The notes beneath the pieces were generated by a model. The model saw only the letters and a program-made list of their open reading frames with translations, was not told where the DNA came from and did no database searches. From Arthrobacter methylotrophus (GTDB lineage: Bacteria > Actinomycetota > Actinomycetes > Actinomycetales > Micrococcaceae), in NCBI RefSeq assembly GCF_039539965.1, contig NZ_BAABED010000001.1:4588001-4652000 (forward strand): a stretch of 64,000 nt of DNA, in the 5' to 3' direction. A program made the translations under genes and the position numbers. Shown in pieces: positions 41,192-49,944 of this stretch; position 1 is the stretch's first letter, and each line of letters opens with the position of its first letter.

Positions 41192-42718
41192 TCATGCGCC
41201 GTGGTTGATCATGACGTGCTTCGTGCGGGAGTAGTCGTCCAAAGCGTAGAGCGAGAGGTCGCGGCCGAAGCCGGATCCCTTGAATCCGCCCCACGGTACC
41301 TCGCAAGCCAACACCAAGTGAGAATTGACCCAAACGGTACCGAAGTCGAGTTGCTTAGGAACGCTCAGCGAGAGGCTTGAATCCCGGGTCCACACTGAAG
41401 CGGACAATCCGTAAGGGCTCTCGTTTGCGCGGGTAATGGCCTCCACGGTGGAACTGAACGTCTCCACCGTGACCACGGGACCGAAGATTTCGTGGGTGGC
41501 GATTTGTGCCCCGGCCGGAACGTCGCTGATTACTGTTGGCTCGATGAAGTAGCCGGGGCCATCGAGGGCCGAACCGCCAATGGCGACGTGCAGTCCAGCG
41601 GCCTTCGCCTCGGCGAGCGATTCCTTGACGCGTTCGAAGTGCGGGCGCGAAATCATGGGACCGATTTCGACGTCGTCCCCCGCCCCTGGTGCCCCGACCA
41701 CCAACGTGCTGACTTCGCGCACGAGGTGTTCGGTGAACTCGGCAGCCACTGACTCGTGGACGAGGACGCGGCAGGCAGCGCCGCAGTCTTGGCCCGCGTT
41801 CCAGTAGCCGGCGTTCCGCACGCCGGCAGCGGCCGCGCGGAGGTCGGCGTCGGGAAACACAACGACGGGAGCCTTGCCGCCGAGTTCCAGGTGGACGCGT
41901 TTGACCGACTTCGCGGCGGTCTGCGCCACGGCCTGTCCGCTGACGACGCTCCCAGTCAAGGCGACGAGGGCAACGCCGGGGTGTTCGGAAAGCCGCTGTC
42001 CAACGGTCCGGCCTTGGCCTGTGACGACGTTGAGGATGCCATCCGGAATGCGCCCGGCCACGAGTTCCGCCAGCTTCAGCGTTGACAGTGGCGTCTGCTC
42101 GGAAGGCTTGAGGACGATGCTGTTTCCGGCGGCCAAGATGGGCGCGATCTTCCAGGCTGCCATCAGGAGCGGGTAGTTCCACGGGGTGATGACGCCCACC
42201 ACGCCCACGGGCTCCCTGAGGATGACCGAGGTGTGTCCCGTGGCGTAGTCGCCGCCGGCCATGGAGGTCAGCGTGCGGGACGCTCCGGCCATGAAACGGA
42301 AGGTGTCAATGGTGCTGGAGACGTCGTCTTCCGCGACGGCCCGCGGTTTACCCGTGTTGGCGGACTCGATGGTTTCGAACGCGTCCCGGTTCGCTTCGAT
42401 GATGTTGGCGATCAGGTTCAAGACCTCGGACCGCTCCTTCGGGGTGGTGGCTCCCCAGGACTTCTGCGCAGCCACGGCTGCTTCAACGGCAACGTCAACA
42501 TCTGCGGCGGTGCCGGCCTGAACGGAGGCGATGACCTGCTCGGTGGCGGGATTGACGACGTCGATCAGCTCCGCGGAATAGCCTGGAACAAACGATCCGC
42601 CGATGAAATGACCGCCGGGAGGCAGCGGCAAGATGCCCGGGACGTTGTGGGCCGCAGTGGAGCTATTGTCTTCGCTGACGCGGCGGACTGTGAACTGTTC
42701 GGTGTCAAGGGGTGTCAT
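41192..42718 (-). CDS. Aldehyde dehydrogenase (aminobutyraldehyde / betaine-aldehyde dehydrogenase-like)
   Basis: A 508-residue ALDH with VITPWNYPLLMAAWK, LTGSVVSGQAV, Glu in LELGGKAP (about 278) and Cys in NAGQDCGAACR (about 309). The NAGQDC form is common in gamma-aminobutyraldehyde dehydrogenases, which would fit a ureohydrolase producing putrescine or a related amine. The ATG at 42718 is preceded by AAAGGC; a longer frame runs into the permease gene. Confidence 0.85.
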   Translation of the reverse strand: MTPLDTEQFTVRRVSEDNSSTAAHNVPGILPLPPGGHFIGGSFVPGYSAELIDVVNPATEQVIASVQAGTAADVDVAVEAAVAAQKSWGATTPKERSEVLNLIANIIEANRDAFETIESANTGKPRAVAEDDVSSTIDTFRFMAGASRTLTSMAGGDYATGHTSVILREPVGVVGVITPWNYPLLMAAWKIAPILAAGNSIVLKPSEQTPLSTLKLAELVAGRIPDGILNVVTGQGRTVGQRLSEHPGVALVALTGSVVSGQAVAQTAAKSVKRVHLELGGKAPVVVFPDADLRAAAAGVRNAGYWNAGQDCGAACRVLVHESVAAEFTEHLVREVSTLVVGAPGAGDDVEIGPMISRPHFERVKESLAEAKAAGLHVAIGGSALDGPGYFIEPTVISDVPAGAQIATHEIFGPVVTVETFSSTVEAITRANESPYGLSASVWTRDSSLSLSVPKQLDFGTVWVNSHLVLACEVPWGGFKGSGFGRDLSLYALDDYSRTKHVMINHGA

Positions 42719-42795
42719 GATTTTTGCCTTTGTTTTCTGGCGCCGGTCGCGGCGTCGGGAGTTTATGGGAAGTGGGGGCCCAGCCCCGCGATGCG

Positions 42796-44253
42796 TTAGA
42801 CCAAGTCGGTTGCGAGTGCGGGGGCCTGAAGCGGTGCGGCCGCGGTCTTCTTCCGGAACGTGCGTGCCGCGACGTAGTAGAGCGGAGCAACCACGACGAG
42901 TCCGACAATCCAAGAGAGGTCCACGCCGCCCATGGCTGCCGCGACGGGTCCGGTGTAGATCGCTGTTGCCGAGAATGGAAGCTGGACCAAGGCACCTGCC
43001 ACGTAGGAACCGATGGCGACCCAGTTGAACCTCCCGTAAACTCCGCCGTCGCGCTTGAAGAAGTCTTCAACCCTGTAATCGCCGTGCCGGAGGAGGTAGT
43101 AGTCCACCAGGTTGATGGCCGTCCAGGGAACCAGCACATACATCAGGAAGGAGAGGAAGTTCGTGTAAAACAGGATGAAATTGTCGCGTGCGAACAACGA
43201 GATCAGGAGTGCGAACGTGAAGAGGATGATTGCCGCAACGCTCCGGGTCTTGGCGCGAGGCAACCAGCTCGGCTTGAACGTCTGCCCAATCGTGAGGCTG
43301 CACAAGACTCCGCAGTAGAGGTTCATGGCGTTCGACGCCGCGACGCCGAGGCAGAAGATTCCGACGACGGCCAGGGTCCACGGCTGGAGCAACGCTCCCA
43401 TGCTGCCCACGATCTCGACATTGCCGGCGTCTGCACCGATGGTGACCGCGAGGGTTCCCACCAAGGCACCCAGGATCATCGGGAAGAGTGTTCCGAGGAC
43501 GCAGCCCGAGTAGGACGCCCAGAAGGCCGGGGCCGAGCCGGTCCCTTGTGGCATGTAGCGGGAGTAGTCCGAAACGTAGGGAGCGTACGCGAGTTGCCAG
43601 AGGGCGGATACGGAGACGGTGGCCATGAAGCCGACCCAGTTGAAGTTTCCCTGGTACAGGAACGTGGCGGGCAGCCCGTGGACGAACATGATCCAGACGA
43701 AGGCCAGCAGCAACGCCAAACCAGCCACGACGCTGAGGAAACGAGCGTAGGCGTGGATGAGTCGGTAGCCGAAAATCGTGGCAACAACACTCACGACGCC
43801 GATGAGGATGATTCCTGCGTCAACACTGATGTCCGGGCTGACGGCGGCCATTGCTTCGCCGCCAAAGACGAGGTTGGCCGCGAAGAATCCGACGTACATG
43901 ATTACCACGATGATCACGATCAGCAGCGCCCCGAAGGAGCCGAATTGGCCGCGCGTCTGGATCATCTGTGCCACACCCAGTTGGGGTCCCTGGGCGGAGT
44001 GGAGCGCCATGAAGACGCCACCGATGACGTTTCCAAGGATGATTCCCACGATGGCGGGCACAAAGCTGAGCCCGAACACCGTAGTGGCGAGTCCGCCGGT
44101 CACGATGGTCATGATCATGATGTTGGAACCGAACCAGATGGTGAAGAGGTCCCGGGCCTTTCCATGCCGTTCGTCGAGCGGGATGGGCTGGATGGTCTTG
44201 TCTTCGAGCCGGGGCACTTCGGTGGCTGGGGCAGGATTGCTTCGGGTGTTCAT
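42796..44253 (-). CDS. NCS1-family permease (cytosine/purine/allantoin type)
   Basis: A 485-residue, 12-helix transporter. DLFTIWFGSNIMIMTIVTG, GAQLG-like PQLGVAQMIQTRGQFG and the YAPYVSDYSRYMP signature identify the nucleobase:cation symporter 1 family. Its ATG overlaps the stop of the ureohydrolase gene (ATGA), so both are made together. It presumably imports the nitrogen compound handled by this operon. Confidence 0.9.
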   Translation of the reverse strand: MNTRSNPAPATEVPRLEDKTIQPIPLDERHGKARDLFTIWFGSNIMIMTIVTGGLATTVFGLSFVPAIVGIILGNVIGGVFMALHSAQGPQLGVAQMIQTRGQFGSFGALLIVIIVVIMYVGFFAANLVFGGEAMAAVSPDISVDAGIILIGVVSVVATIFGYRLIHAYARFLSVVAGLALLLAFVWIMFVHGLPATFLYQGNFNWVGFMATVSVSALWQLAYAPYVSDYSRYMPQGTGSAPAFWASYSGCVLGTLFPMILGALVGTLAVTIGADAGNVEIVGSMGALLQPWTLAVVGIFCLGVAASNAMNLYCGVLCSLTIGQTFKPSWLPRAKTRSVAAIILFTFALLISLFARDNFILFYTNFLSFLMYVLVPWTAINLVDYYLLRHGDYRVEDFFKRDGGVYGRFNWVAIGSYVAGALVQLPFSATAIYTGPVAAAMGGVDLSWIVGLVVVAPLYYVAARTFRKKTAAAPLQAPALATDLV

Positions 44254-45269
44254 GATGCGGTCCAGGAGGCTGCTTGCAGCTCACGGGCATCGTCGAGGGA
44301 GACGGCGTTCGTCTCGGCCTTGCTGCGGTTTACCATCAGCGCGAGGAGGTCGAAGACAAGGGTGGCCGCGGCCACCGTGGTGATGTCTGCGTGGTCGTAG
44401 GCGGGAGCGACCTCGACGACGTCGGCGCCCACAATGTTGATGCCGTTCAGCCCGCGGAGCAGCGCCAGCAGCTCGCGGGAGTGGAGTCCGCCCATTTCGG
44501 GTGTGCCGGTGCCCGGTGCGTAGGAGGGGTCCAGGACGTCGATGTCGATGGAGACGTAGACGGGGGTATCTCCGAGCCGTTCCTTGACCCGCTCGATCGC
44601 TGCGGGAACGCCGATGACGTCCAGGTCCGAGCAACGGATGATCTGGAAACCGAATTCATGGTCGCGGAGGAAGTCGTTGCGGTCGTAGACCGGCCCCCGG
44701 ATGCCGACGTGCATCGACTTGTCTTCTACCAGGAGGCCTTCTTCGAATGCCCTCCGGAAGATGGTTCCGTGCGTGACCGGCTGGTCGAAGTAGGTGTCCC
44801 AGGTGTCCAGATGGGCGTCGAAATGCAGCAATGCGACCGGTCCGTGGACCGTGTTCAAAGCCCGCAGCATCGGGAGGGCGATGGTGTGGTCGCCACCGAT
44901 CGAGATGAGCTTCTTGTCTGCGCTGATCAGGGGCAGTGCCTGCTCTTCGATTTCGCGGACGGCCCGCGTGATGTCGTACGGGGTGCATGCAATGTCGCCG
45001 GCGTCCACAACCTGGACTTCGTACACGGGCTCGACATCAAGTTCGGGGTGGTAGCCGGGACGAAGCAGCCGGGAGGCTTCGCGGACCGCGGCAGGACCGA
45101 AACGGGCGCCGGGTCGGAAGGACGTTCCGCCGTCGAACGGTACTCCGACGATCGCAATGTCGTAGTCCGGCACGTGGTCGATTTGGGGAAGCCTGGCGAA
45201 AGTGCCGAGGCCCGCATACCGGGGGACTTTTGTTGCGTCGACTGGGCCGATGGGCTTGTGCGTTGTCAT
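44250..45269 (-). CDS. speB: Agmatinase/ureohydrolase family protein
   Basis: A 339-residue arginase-fold enzyme with all metal-binding motifs: GGDHTIALP (about 126), FDAHLDTWD (about 149) and SIDIDVLDPSYAPGTG (about 240). It should hydrolyse a guanidino group to urea; agmatine, guanidinobutyrate or a related compound are candidates. The ATG at 45269 has GAAGGA upstream. First gene of the four-gene operon and divergent from the PucR regulator. Substrate cannot be decided from sequence. Confidence 0.82.
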   Translation of the reverse strand: MTTHKPIGPVDATKVPRYAGLGTFARLPQIDHVPDYDIAIVGVPFDGGTSFRPGARFGPAAVREASRLLRPGYHPELDVEPVYEVQVVDAGDIACTPYDITRAVREIEEQALPLISADKKLISIGGDHTIALPMLRALNTVHGPVALLHFDAHLDTWDTYFDQPVTHGTIFRRAFEEGLLVEDKSMHVGIRGPVYDRNDFLRDHEFGFQIIRCSDLDVIGVPAAIERVKERLGDTPVYVSIDIDVLDPSYAPGTGTPEMGGLHSRELLALLRGLNGINIVGADVVEVAPAYDHADITTVAAATLVFDLLALMVNRSKAETNAVSLDDARELQAASWTAS

Positions 45270-45443
45270 GCCGGGATCCTTCGTGCAGTGCTGCCGAGCG
45301 GCTTGCCGGCAGCTTTCGGTGTTGGGAGGAGGGTGCTCGCCTTTGAGCGGGAATGCGGAGTCGAAATGTTGGGGAAGTAAGTAATCCAATTCTTGGTGAC
45401 GCACATCACTGCGTATAGCGGTAGATTGACTACAAATGGTCGA

Positions 45444-45469
45444 GGCGCTTAGACAAATGTCTAAGCGCC
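45444..45469. promoter_or_regulatory. Perfect palindrome in the speB-pucR promoter region
   Basis: GGCGCTTAGACA and its exact complement around AA. It lies 43 bp before the PucR start and 175 bp from the ureohydrolase start. A likely operator for the PucR-type regulator; the core TTAGACAAATGTCTAA is highly symmetric. Confidence 0.6.
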
Positions 45470-45512
45470 GCGAAAACGGCCGGAAACCAATGATCTGGGA
45501 GTGCATCTTTCA

Positions 45513-47006
45513 ATGGCGATTACAGTGGCCGAGCTCGCGGAGGAACCCCAGTTGGGATTGACGCTTCTGGCCGGATATGCAGGCAGCGGCAACCGGATCA
45601 CGTGGGCCCACACCTCTGACCTGCCGCGGCTGTGGGAATGGGTCACCGGCGGCGAACTGATGATGACCAACGGACTGTCCATCCCGGCCGACGCCCCAGG
45701 CCAAGTTGCACTCGCCGAGGCGCTCGTCGATGCAGGCGCCAGCGCGCTCGCCATCGGAGAGAAGATGCACGCGCCGGAGTTGACGCCGGAGTTCCTGGCC
45801 GTATGCGAGCGGTTGCCGCTGCCGCTGCTGAGCATTCCGTACCCGCTGCCCTTCATCGCCATCGCCCGCACCGTGGCCGAGTCTTCCCTACTGGAGGAAT
45901 CACGGCGCCTGCGCCAGACCGCCAGGGTCTATGACTTGCTGCGCACCGCGGGAACAATTGAGGACCACTGGCACGGCCTCCTCCAAGGCCTCGCGGCTGA
46001 GCTCGATGCGGAGCTGTTCGTGGTGGACCGGAGCTGCCTGCATCCGTGGCATCCGGATGGCAAGCCGCTGCCGGATATTTTGCAGACGGAATTGGCTCCG
46101 CTGACGGGCCACATACCCTTGGCCGGGAAGAAGTTCCAGTGGCATCGGCTAGGGGATCGGCACGTGTTGATGATGGACATCCCCACCCACGCCAATGCAC
46201 TGCTGGTGGTGCTGCCCAAAAGCGATCCGCACCCTGACGCCGTCGTACTCCTCCACGCAGCAACAGTGCTAGGGCTGGAACTTTCACGAACGGTCCTGTC
46301 CTTGGAAAGCCAACGCCGCCTGGCGGGCGAGTTCCTCCGGCCGGCCGTTGATGGACGCCTGGGAGTCGCGGAACTGGAGAGTCGCCTGAGTGCTTTTGAT
46401 GTCCCGGCCCAAGATTTCGTGATGGTCGCGATAGCGGCCGACGACGGCGAGCGGCTGGCGAACGTCCACGTGGAACTGTGGCGCCACGGATTTCCAGCCG
46501 CCTGCCTCCGGCGTTTCAATACACTTCATGTGGCGGTCTCTACAGCGGTTACCGACGACGTCTTGATCCATTGCGCGGGGCCCGATGTCCGGATTGGCAT
46601 CAGTTCACCGACGTCCGCCGCCGGCATCCAGCGTGCACTGCAGGAATCGCTGTGGGCGCTCGGTTCAGCCAAAGGCAACGCCGTCAACCTGGCCCACTAC
46701 GCCGACGGACCGTCCTGGCTGGGCCTCACGAGTTTCGAGGAAGGCACGGCGTTGGTCCAGCGGCTGCTCGGCCCGATCTTCGCATATGAACAGGGCCAGG
46801 AAGGGGACCTCATCGTGACTTTGAGGACCTACCTGGACACCCAGAGGTCGTGGCAAAAGACCGCTGCGGCCCTCTTCGCCCACCGGCAAACCGTCATCTA
46901 CCGTATCCGGAAAATCGGCGAATTGACGGGGCTGGACATGGGCGAAACGTCCACGTTGGCGCAGCTTTGGTTTGCTCTCCAGATTCACGAGGCCATGCAT
47001 CAGTAG
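45513..47006 (+). CDS. PucR-family transcriptional regulator
   Basis: A 497-residue regulator: N-terminal PucR domain (ITVAELAEEPQLGLTLLAG, WVTGGELMMTNGL), a central region and a C-terminal PucR helix-turn-helix (DLIVTLRTYLDTQRSWQKTAAALFAHRQTVIYRIRKI). The ATG at 45513 is preferred; GTG at 45501 is in frame but abuts the GGGAG site. Divergence from the ureohydrolase operon indicates it controls that operon, probably in response to a purine or guanidino compound. Confidence 0.88.
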   Translation: MAITVAELAEEPQLGLTLLAGYAGSGNRITWAHTSDLPRLWEWVTGGELMMTNGLSIPADAPGQVALAEALVDAGASALAIGEKMHAPELTPEFLAVCERLPLPLLSIPYPLPFIAIARTVAESSLLEESRRLRQTARVYDLLRTAGTIEDHWHGLLQGLAAELDAELFVVDRSCLHPWHPDGKPLPDILQTELAPLTGHIPLAGKKFQWHRLGDRHVLMMDIPTHANALLVVLPKSDPHPDAVVLLHAATVLGLELSRTVLSLESQRRLAGEFLRPAVDGRLGVAELESRLSAFDVPAQDFVMVAIAADDGERLANVHVELWRHGFPAACLRRFNTLHVAVSTAVTDDVLIHCAGPDVRIGISSPTSAAGIQRALQESLWALGSAKGNAVNLAHYADGPSWLGLTSFEEGTALVQRLLGPIFAYEQGQEGDLIVTLRTYLDTQRSWQKTAAALFAHRQTVIYRIRKIGELTGLDMGETSTLAQLWFALQIHEAMHQ

Positions 47007-47034
47007 GCTCTCCTGCCGGGGCGTGCGGCTTGGG

Positions 47035-48498
47035 TCAGGGAAGAGCGGCGGCCTGGTTCGCGGCATCCTGCTCGGACTCGAGTTCTTCCTGGAATCTTGC
47101 GTACCGGGCCAAATGGGTGCTACGGCGCCGTAGGAAGAACCATGCGACGCCGAGCATGATGAACCATGCCGGGGTCGCCAAGAGCGCCACGAGGGTATCG
47201 GGCTGCGTTGTCAGGGTCCACAGGACAAAGCCGAAGAACGCGAACACTACCCAGACCATCACGATGCCACCGGGCATCTTGAACTTCGAGGTATCGTGCA
47301 AATGCGGGCGACGACGGCGGTAGGCGAGGTAGCTGGCCATGATGATCGACCACACGAAGACGAAGCAGACGGCCGACACGGTGGTCACCATGTCGAACGC
47401 CTTGCCGATGTCCTGTCCGGCGTACATCAGAACGACGCCGGACAGCAGCAGAACGCAGGACAGGAACAAGGCGTTGCGGGGGACCTTTCGGCGGGAAAGG
47501 CCGCTGAACACGGCGGGCGCGTCACCCTCCTGGGCCAGGCCGTAGACCATGCGGGACGTGGAGTAGATGCCGGAGTTGGCCGATGACATGGCCGAGCTGA
47601 GCACCACGAGGTTCACCACGGTGGCGGCGGCACCCAGTCCAGCAAGGGAGAACATAGCGATGAACGGGCTGTGGCCGGCGGCGAACTGGGTCCAAGGAGT
47701 GACGGACATCAGGATGATGAGGGCGCCCACGTAGAAGAGGAGCACGCGCACCGGGATGGAGTTGATCGCTCTGGGCAGGTTCTTCTCCGGGTCCTTCGCT
47801 TCTGCGGCGGTGGTGCCTACCAGCTCAATGCCGACGAACGCGAAGACTGCGATCTGGAAGCCGGCCACGAAACCCATGAACTCGTTCGGGAAGAAGCCCC
47901 CGTGGCTCCATAAGTTGCTGAAGCTTGCCGGTCCGGCGCCGGACCGGAACCCGCTGAAGATCATGAACAGGCCAACCACGATCAGGGCGGCGATCGCGAT
48001 GATCTTGATGAGTGCGAACCAGAATTCGGTCTCGCCGAACGCCTTTACCGTGGTCAGGTTCAGGAGCAACAGGATGGCGATGGTCGCCAGGCCAGGAACC
48101 CATAGCGGGAGGCCCGGCCAGAGTTCCTTTGAGTAACCGGCGATGGCAATGACATCCGCGATGCCGGTGATCACCCAGCAAAACCAGTAGGTCCAGCCAG
48201 TGAAGAAACCTGCCCACGGACCCAGGAGGTCCGCGGCAAAATCGCTGAAGGACTTGTAGTGCAAGTTGGACAGCAGCAGTTCGCCCATGGCGCGCATGAC
48301 GAAGAACAGCATGAAGCCGATGATCATGTAGACGAAGATGACCGAGGGGCCGGCCGCGGAAATGGTCTTGCCCGAACCCATGAACAGACCAGTGCCGATC
48401 GCCCCGCCGATAGCAATCAGCTGGATGTGCCGGTTGCTGAGCTGGCGGTCAAGATGTGGTGTTTCGACGGCTTTGGCGGGCGGGTGATGAATCGTCAA
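47035..48498 (-). CDS. cycA: D-serine/D-alanine/glycine-type amino acid permease
   Basis: A 12-helix APC-family transporter of about 487 residues: HLDRQLSNRHIQLIAIGGAIGTGLFMGSG, then GFQIAVFAFVGIELVGTTAAEAKDPEKNLPRAI, typical of CycA. I choose TTG 48498 because GGAG lies 6 nt upstream; the ATG at 48510 has no ribosome site. A tandem glycine riboswitch precedes it, which supports glycine as a substrate. It converges with the PucR gene. Confidence 0.9.
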   Translation of the reverse strand: MTIHHPPAKAVETPHLDRQLSNRHIQLIAIGGAIGTGLFMGSGKTISAAGPSVIFVYMIIGFMLFFVMRAMGELLLSNLHYKSFSDFAADLLGPWAGFFTGWTYWFCWVITGIADVIAIAGYSKELWPGLPLWVPGLATIAILLLLNLTTVKAFGETEFWFALIKIIAIAALIVVGLFMIFSGFRSGAGPASFSNLWSHGGFFPNEFMGFVAGFQIAVFAFVGIELVGTTAAEAKDPEKNLPRAINSIPVRVLLFYVGALIILMSVTPWTQFAAGHSPFIAMFSLAGLGAAATVVNLVVLSSAMSSANSGIYSTSRMVYGLAQEGDAPAVFSGLSRRKVPRNALFLSCVLLLSGVVLMYAGQDIGKAFDMVTTVSAVCFVFVWSIIMASYLAYRRRRPHLHDTSKFKMPGGIVMVWVVFAFFGFVLWTLTTQPDTLVALLATPAWFIMLGVAWFFLRRRSTHLARYARFQEELESEQDAANQAAALP

Positions 48499-48544
48499 GA
48501 GGAACTCCATCGTTCAAGTGACACCAAAGGCGCCACGATGATTC

Positions 48545-48753
48545 GGGGTTCCTCCCCGCACTGTCTTGGACCTGAGAGATTCCGCAGCGCCGTGCTTTCG
48601 CATGGTTCCGCTTGCCCCGTCGGTGAGCCCGGTTGCCGGGCTGCTTTCCAGAGTTGCCTCGCCGCGGCGGTACATGGGCCTGAGAGTTTCCTGGGGAGGA
48701 TTTGCTCCTACGGCGCCTACTGAATGTACCGGCAGGGCTCTCCCGCCGCAGAT
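48545..48753 (-). promoter_or_regulatory. Tandem glycine riboswitch in the cycA leader
   Basis: On the minus strand two gcvT-type aptamers follow each other. The first opens with GGCGGGAGAGCC and carries GCGCCGTAGGAGCAA and CTCTCAGGC, and ends CTCTGGAAAGCAG. The second carries CACCGACGGGGCAAGC, CTCTCAGGTCCAAGACAG and GGGGAGGAA. These are the conserved blocks of glycine aptamers. For a glycine transporter an off-switch is expected, but the expression platform was not resolved. Confidence 0.88.
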
Positions 48754-48954
48754 CATAAGCAGTATTCAGTTGGGTGAAGAGAATCGCGGATGTGGAGGAT
48801 CGGCCCTTCCGGGTGGCCACCGATTCAGTGTGGGATAGCTCACCAAGAAATGTCAATTCCGCCTTTGTTTCGTCACCTAGGTGCCCGCTGAGTGCCGTTT
48901 TCGAACCAGATGTTGCCCCGACTCTGACCTTGTGTGTATGGTGTGAGCCGAATC

Positions 48955-49069
48955 ACCCTCTGGAAAGCAGCAAGGCTCCGGCCTGGCTCACCGACGGTGC
49001 AAGCGCAACACAAGGTGACAATGTGTTCTGCGGAATCTCTCAGGTCCAAGACAGTGCGGGGAGGAACCC
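48955..49069 (+). promoter_or_regulatory. Truncated second glycine riboswitch
   Basis: On the plus strand the end of a first aptamer (CCCTCTGGAAAGCAG) is followed by a full second aptamer (CACCGACGGTGCAAGC, CTCTCAGGTCCAAGACAG, GGGGAGGAACC). No GGAGAG-type start of aptamer 1 is found in the 200 bp upstream. It leads into the gcvP remnant at 49115 and is about 40 nt identical to the cycA switch in inverted orientation. Confidence 0.8.
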
Positions 49070-49114
49070 AATCCAAGCCGTGCCACTGTGGCCGGTCCTA
49101 TCTTGGAGTTCCTC

Positions 49115-49544
49115 GTGACTGTTCAATCAACCCTCACCGCTTTTGGCCAACGCCTCCTTGCTGGACGAAGCGACCGCCGTGGCCGAAGCGGTGTTGATGA
49201 TGCGCAGGGCGAACAAGAACAAGTCCGCTCATGATGGTAAGACCGTCCTTGACGCCGACTGCTTCGGGCCGGGTGTTCGATCACTCTGCCGTGATCGCCG
49301 CCGCGAATGAACGCGGCGCTTTGGTCACGGTTGCCGCTGATCTTTTGGCGCCGACCTTGATTTTGGCGCCGACCTTGATCATGCCTCCAGGCGAGCAGGG
49401 CGCCGACATCGCCGTCGGCTCCACGCAGCGCTTCGGCGTTCCGCTGTTCTTCGGCGGCCCGCACGCGGCCTACATCGCCGTCCAGAAGGGCCTTGAACGC
49501 TCGATGCCGGGCCGCCTGGTGGGCGTTTCCAAGGACGACGCCGG
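49115..49544 (+). pseudogene. gcvP: gcvP (glycine dehydrogenase) remnant with internal deletions
   Basis: A GTG at 49115 with GGAG upstream begins VTVQSTLTAF, a GcvP N-terminus. It then jumps, with a frame change, to [24 protein letters not shown] and TVLDADC, and jumps again to [20 protein letters not shown] and [20 protein letters not shown] through [12 protein letters not shown]. In intact GcvP (over 900 residues) these parts lie about 130 and 20 residues apart and the C-terminal two thirds follow. An 18-nt tandem duplication lies at about 49344-49379. Non-functional. Confidence 0.8.
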
Positions 49545-49851
49545 GCCGAGTTCAAGGAACGCCAGGAGCGTGTTCTGGCCGGTGCCCGGATCCTGGCCGA
49601 CGTGACTGCGAAGGACCGCGACGCGGTTCCGTTCGACCCGCGCCCGCCCATGGTCACGTCCGGTCTGCGGATCGGCACCCCGGCACTGGCCACGCGCGGC
49701 TTCGGCGAAGCGGCGTTCCGCGAGGTTGCGGACATCATTGCCCAGGCACTGATCGCCGACGCCGACGCCGACCTTTTCCGGCCTGCGTCACCGCGTGGAG
49801 GCCCTCGCCGCCGCGCACCCGCTCTACCCGGGCGTCGCGAACCTTAGCTGA
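49545..49851 (+). pseudogene. glyA: glyA (serine hydroxymethyltransferase) 3' remnant
   Basis: Directly joined to the gcvP remnant in a different frame: [19 protein letters not shown], then after a deletion [20 protein letters not shown] and [20 protein letters not shown], the C-terminal substrate-binding end of GlyA. A late frameshift precedes [15 protein letters not shown] and the TGA at 49849. About 60 residues are missing between ILAD and RDAVP compared with intact GlyA. Confidence 0.8.
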
Positions 49852-49944
49852 TGGAGAAGCCCGGCGCCCGGAGCGTAAGATTCGAAACGGACGCCAGCGC
49901 CGCCGTCGTACTTCTTGACCCTGCGATGAGAGGCAAGCCGCGAC

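Noticed and set aside
42724..44400. A 558-codon plus-strand open frame opposite the NCS1 permease
   Set aside because: Composition (Asp, Glu, Gly, Arg and His rich) is that of antisense to a membrane protein; the permease frame has clear family motifs.
44274..45380. A 368-codon plus-strand open frame opposite the ureohydrolase gene
   Set aside because: Antisense shadow; no motif, and the opposite frame has all metal-binding motifs.
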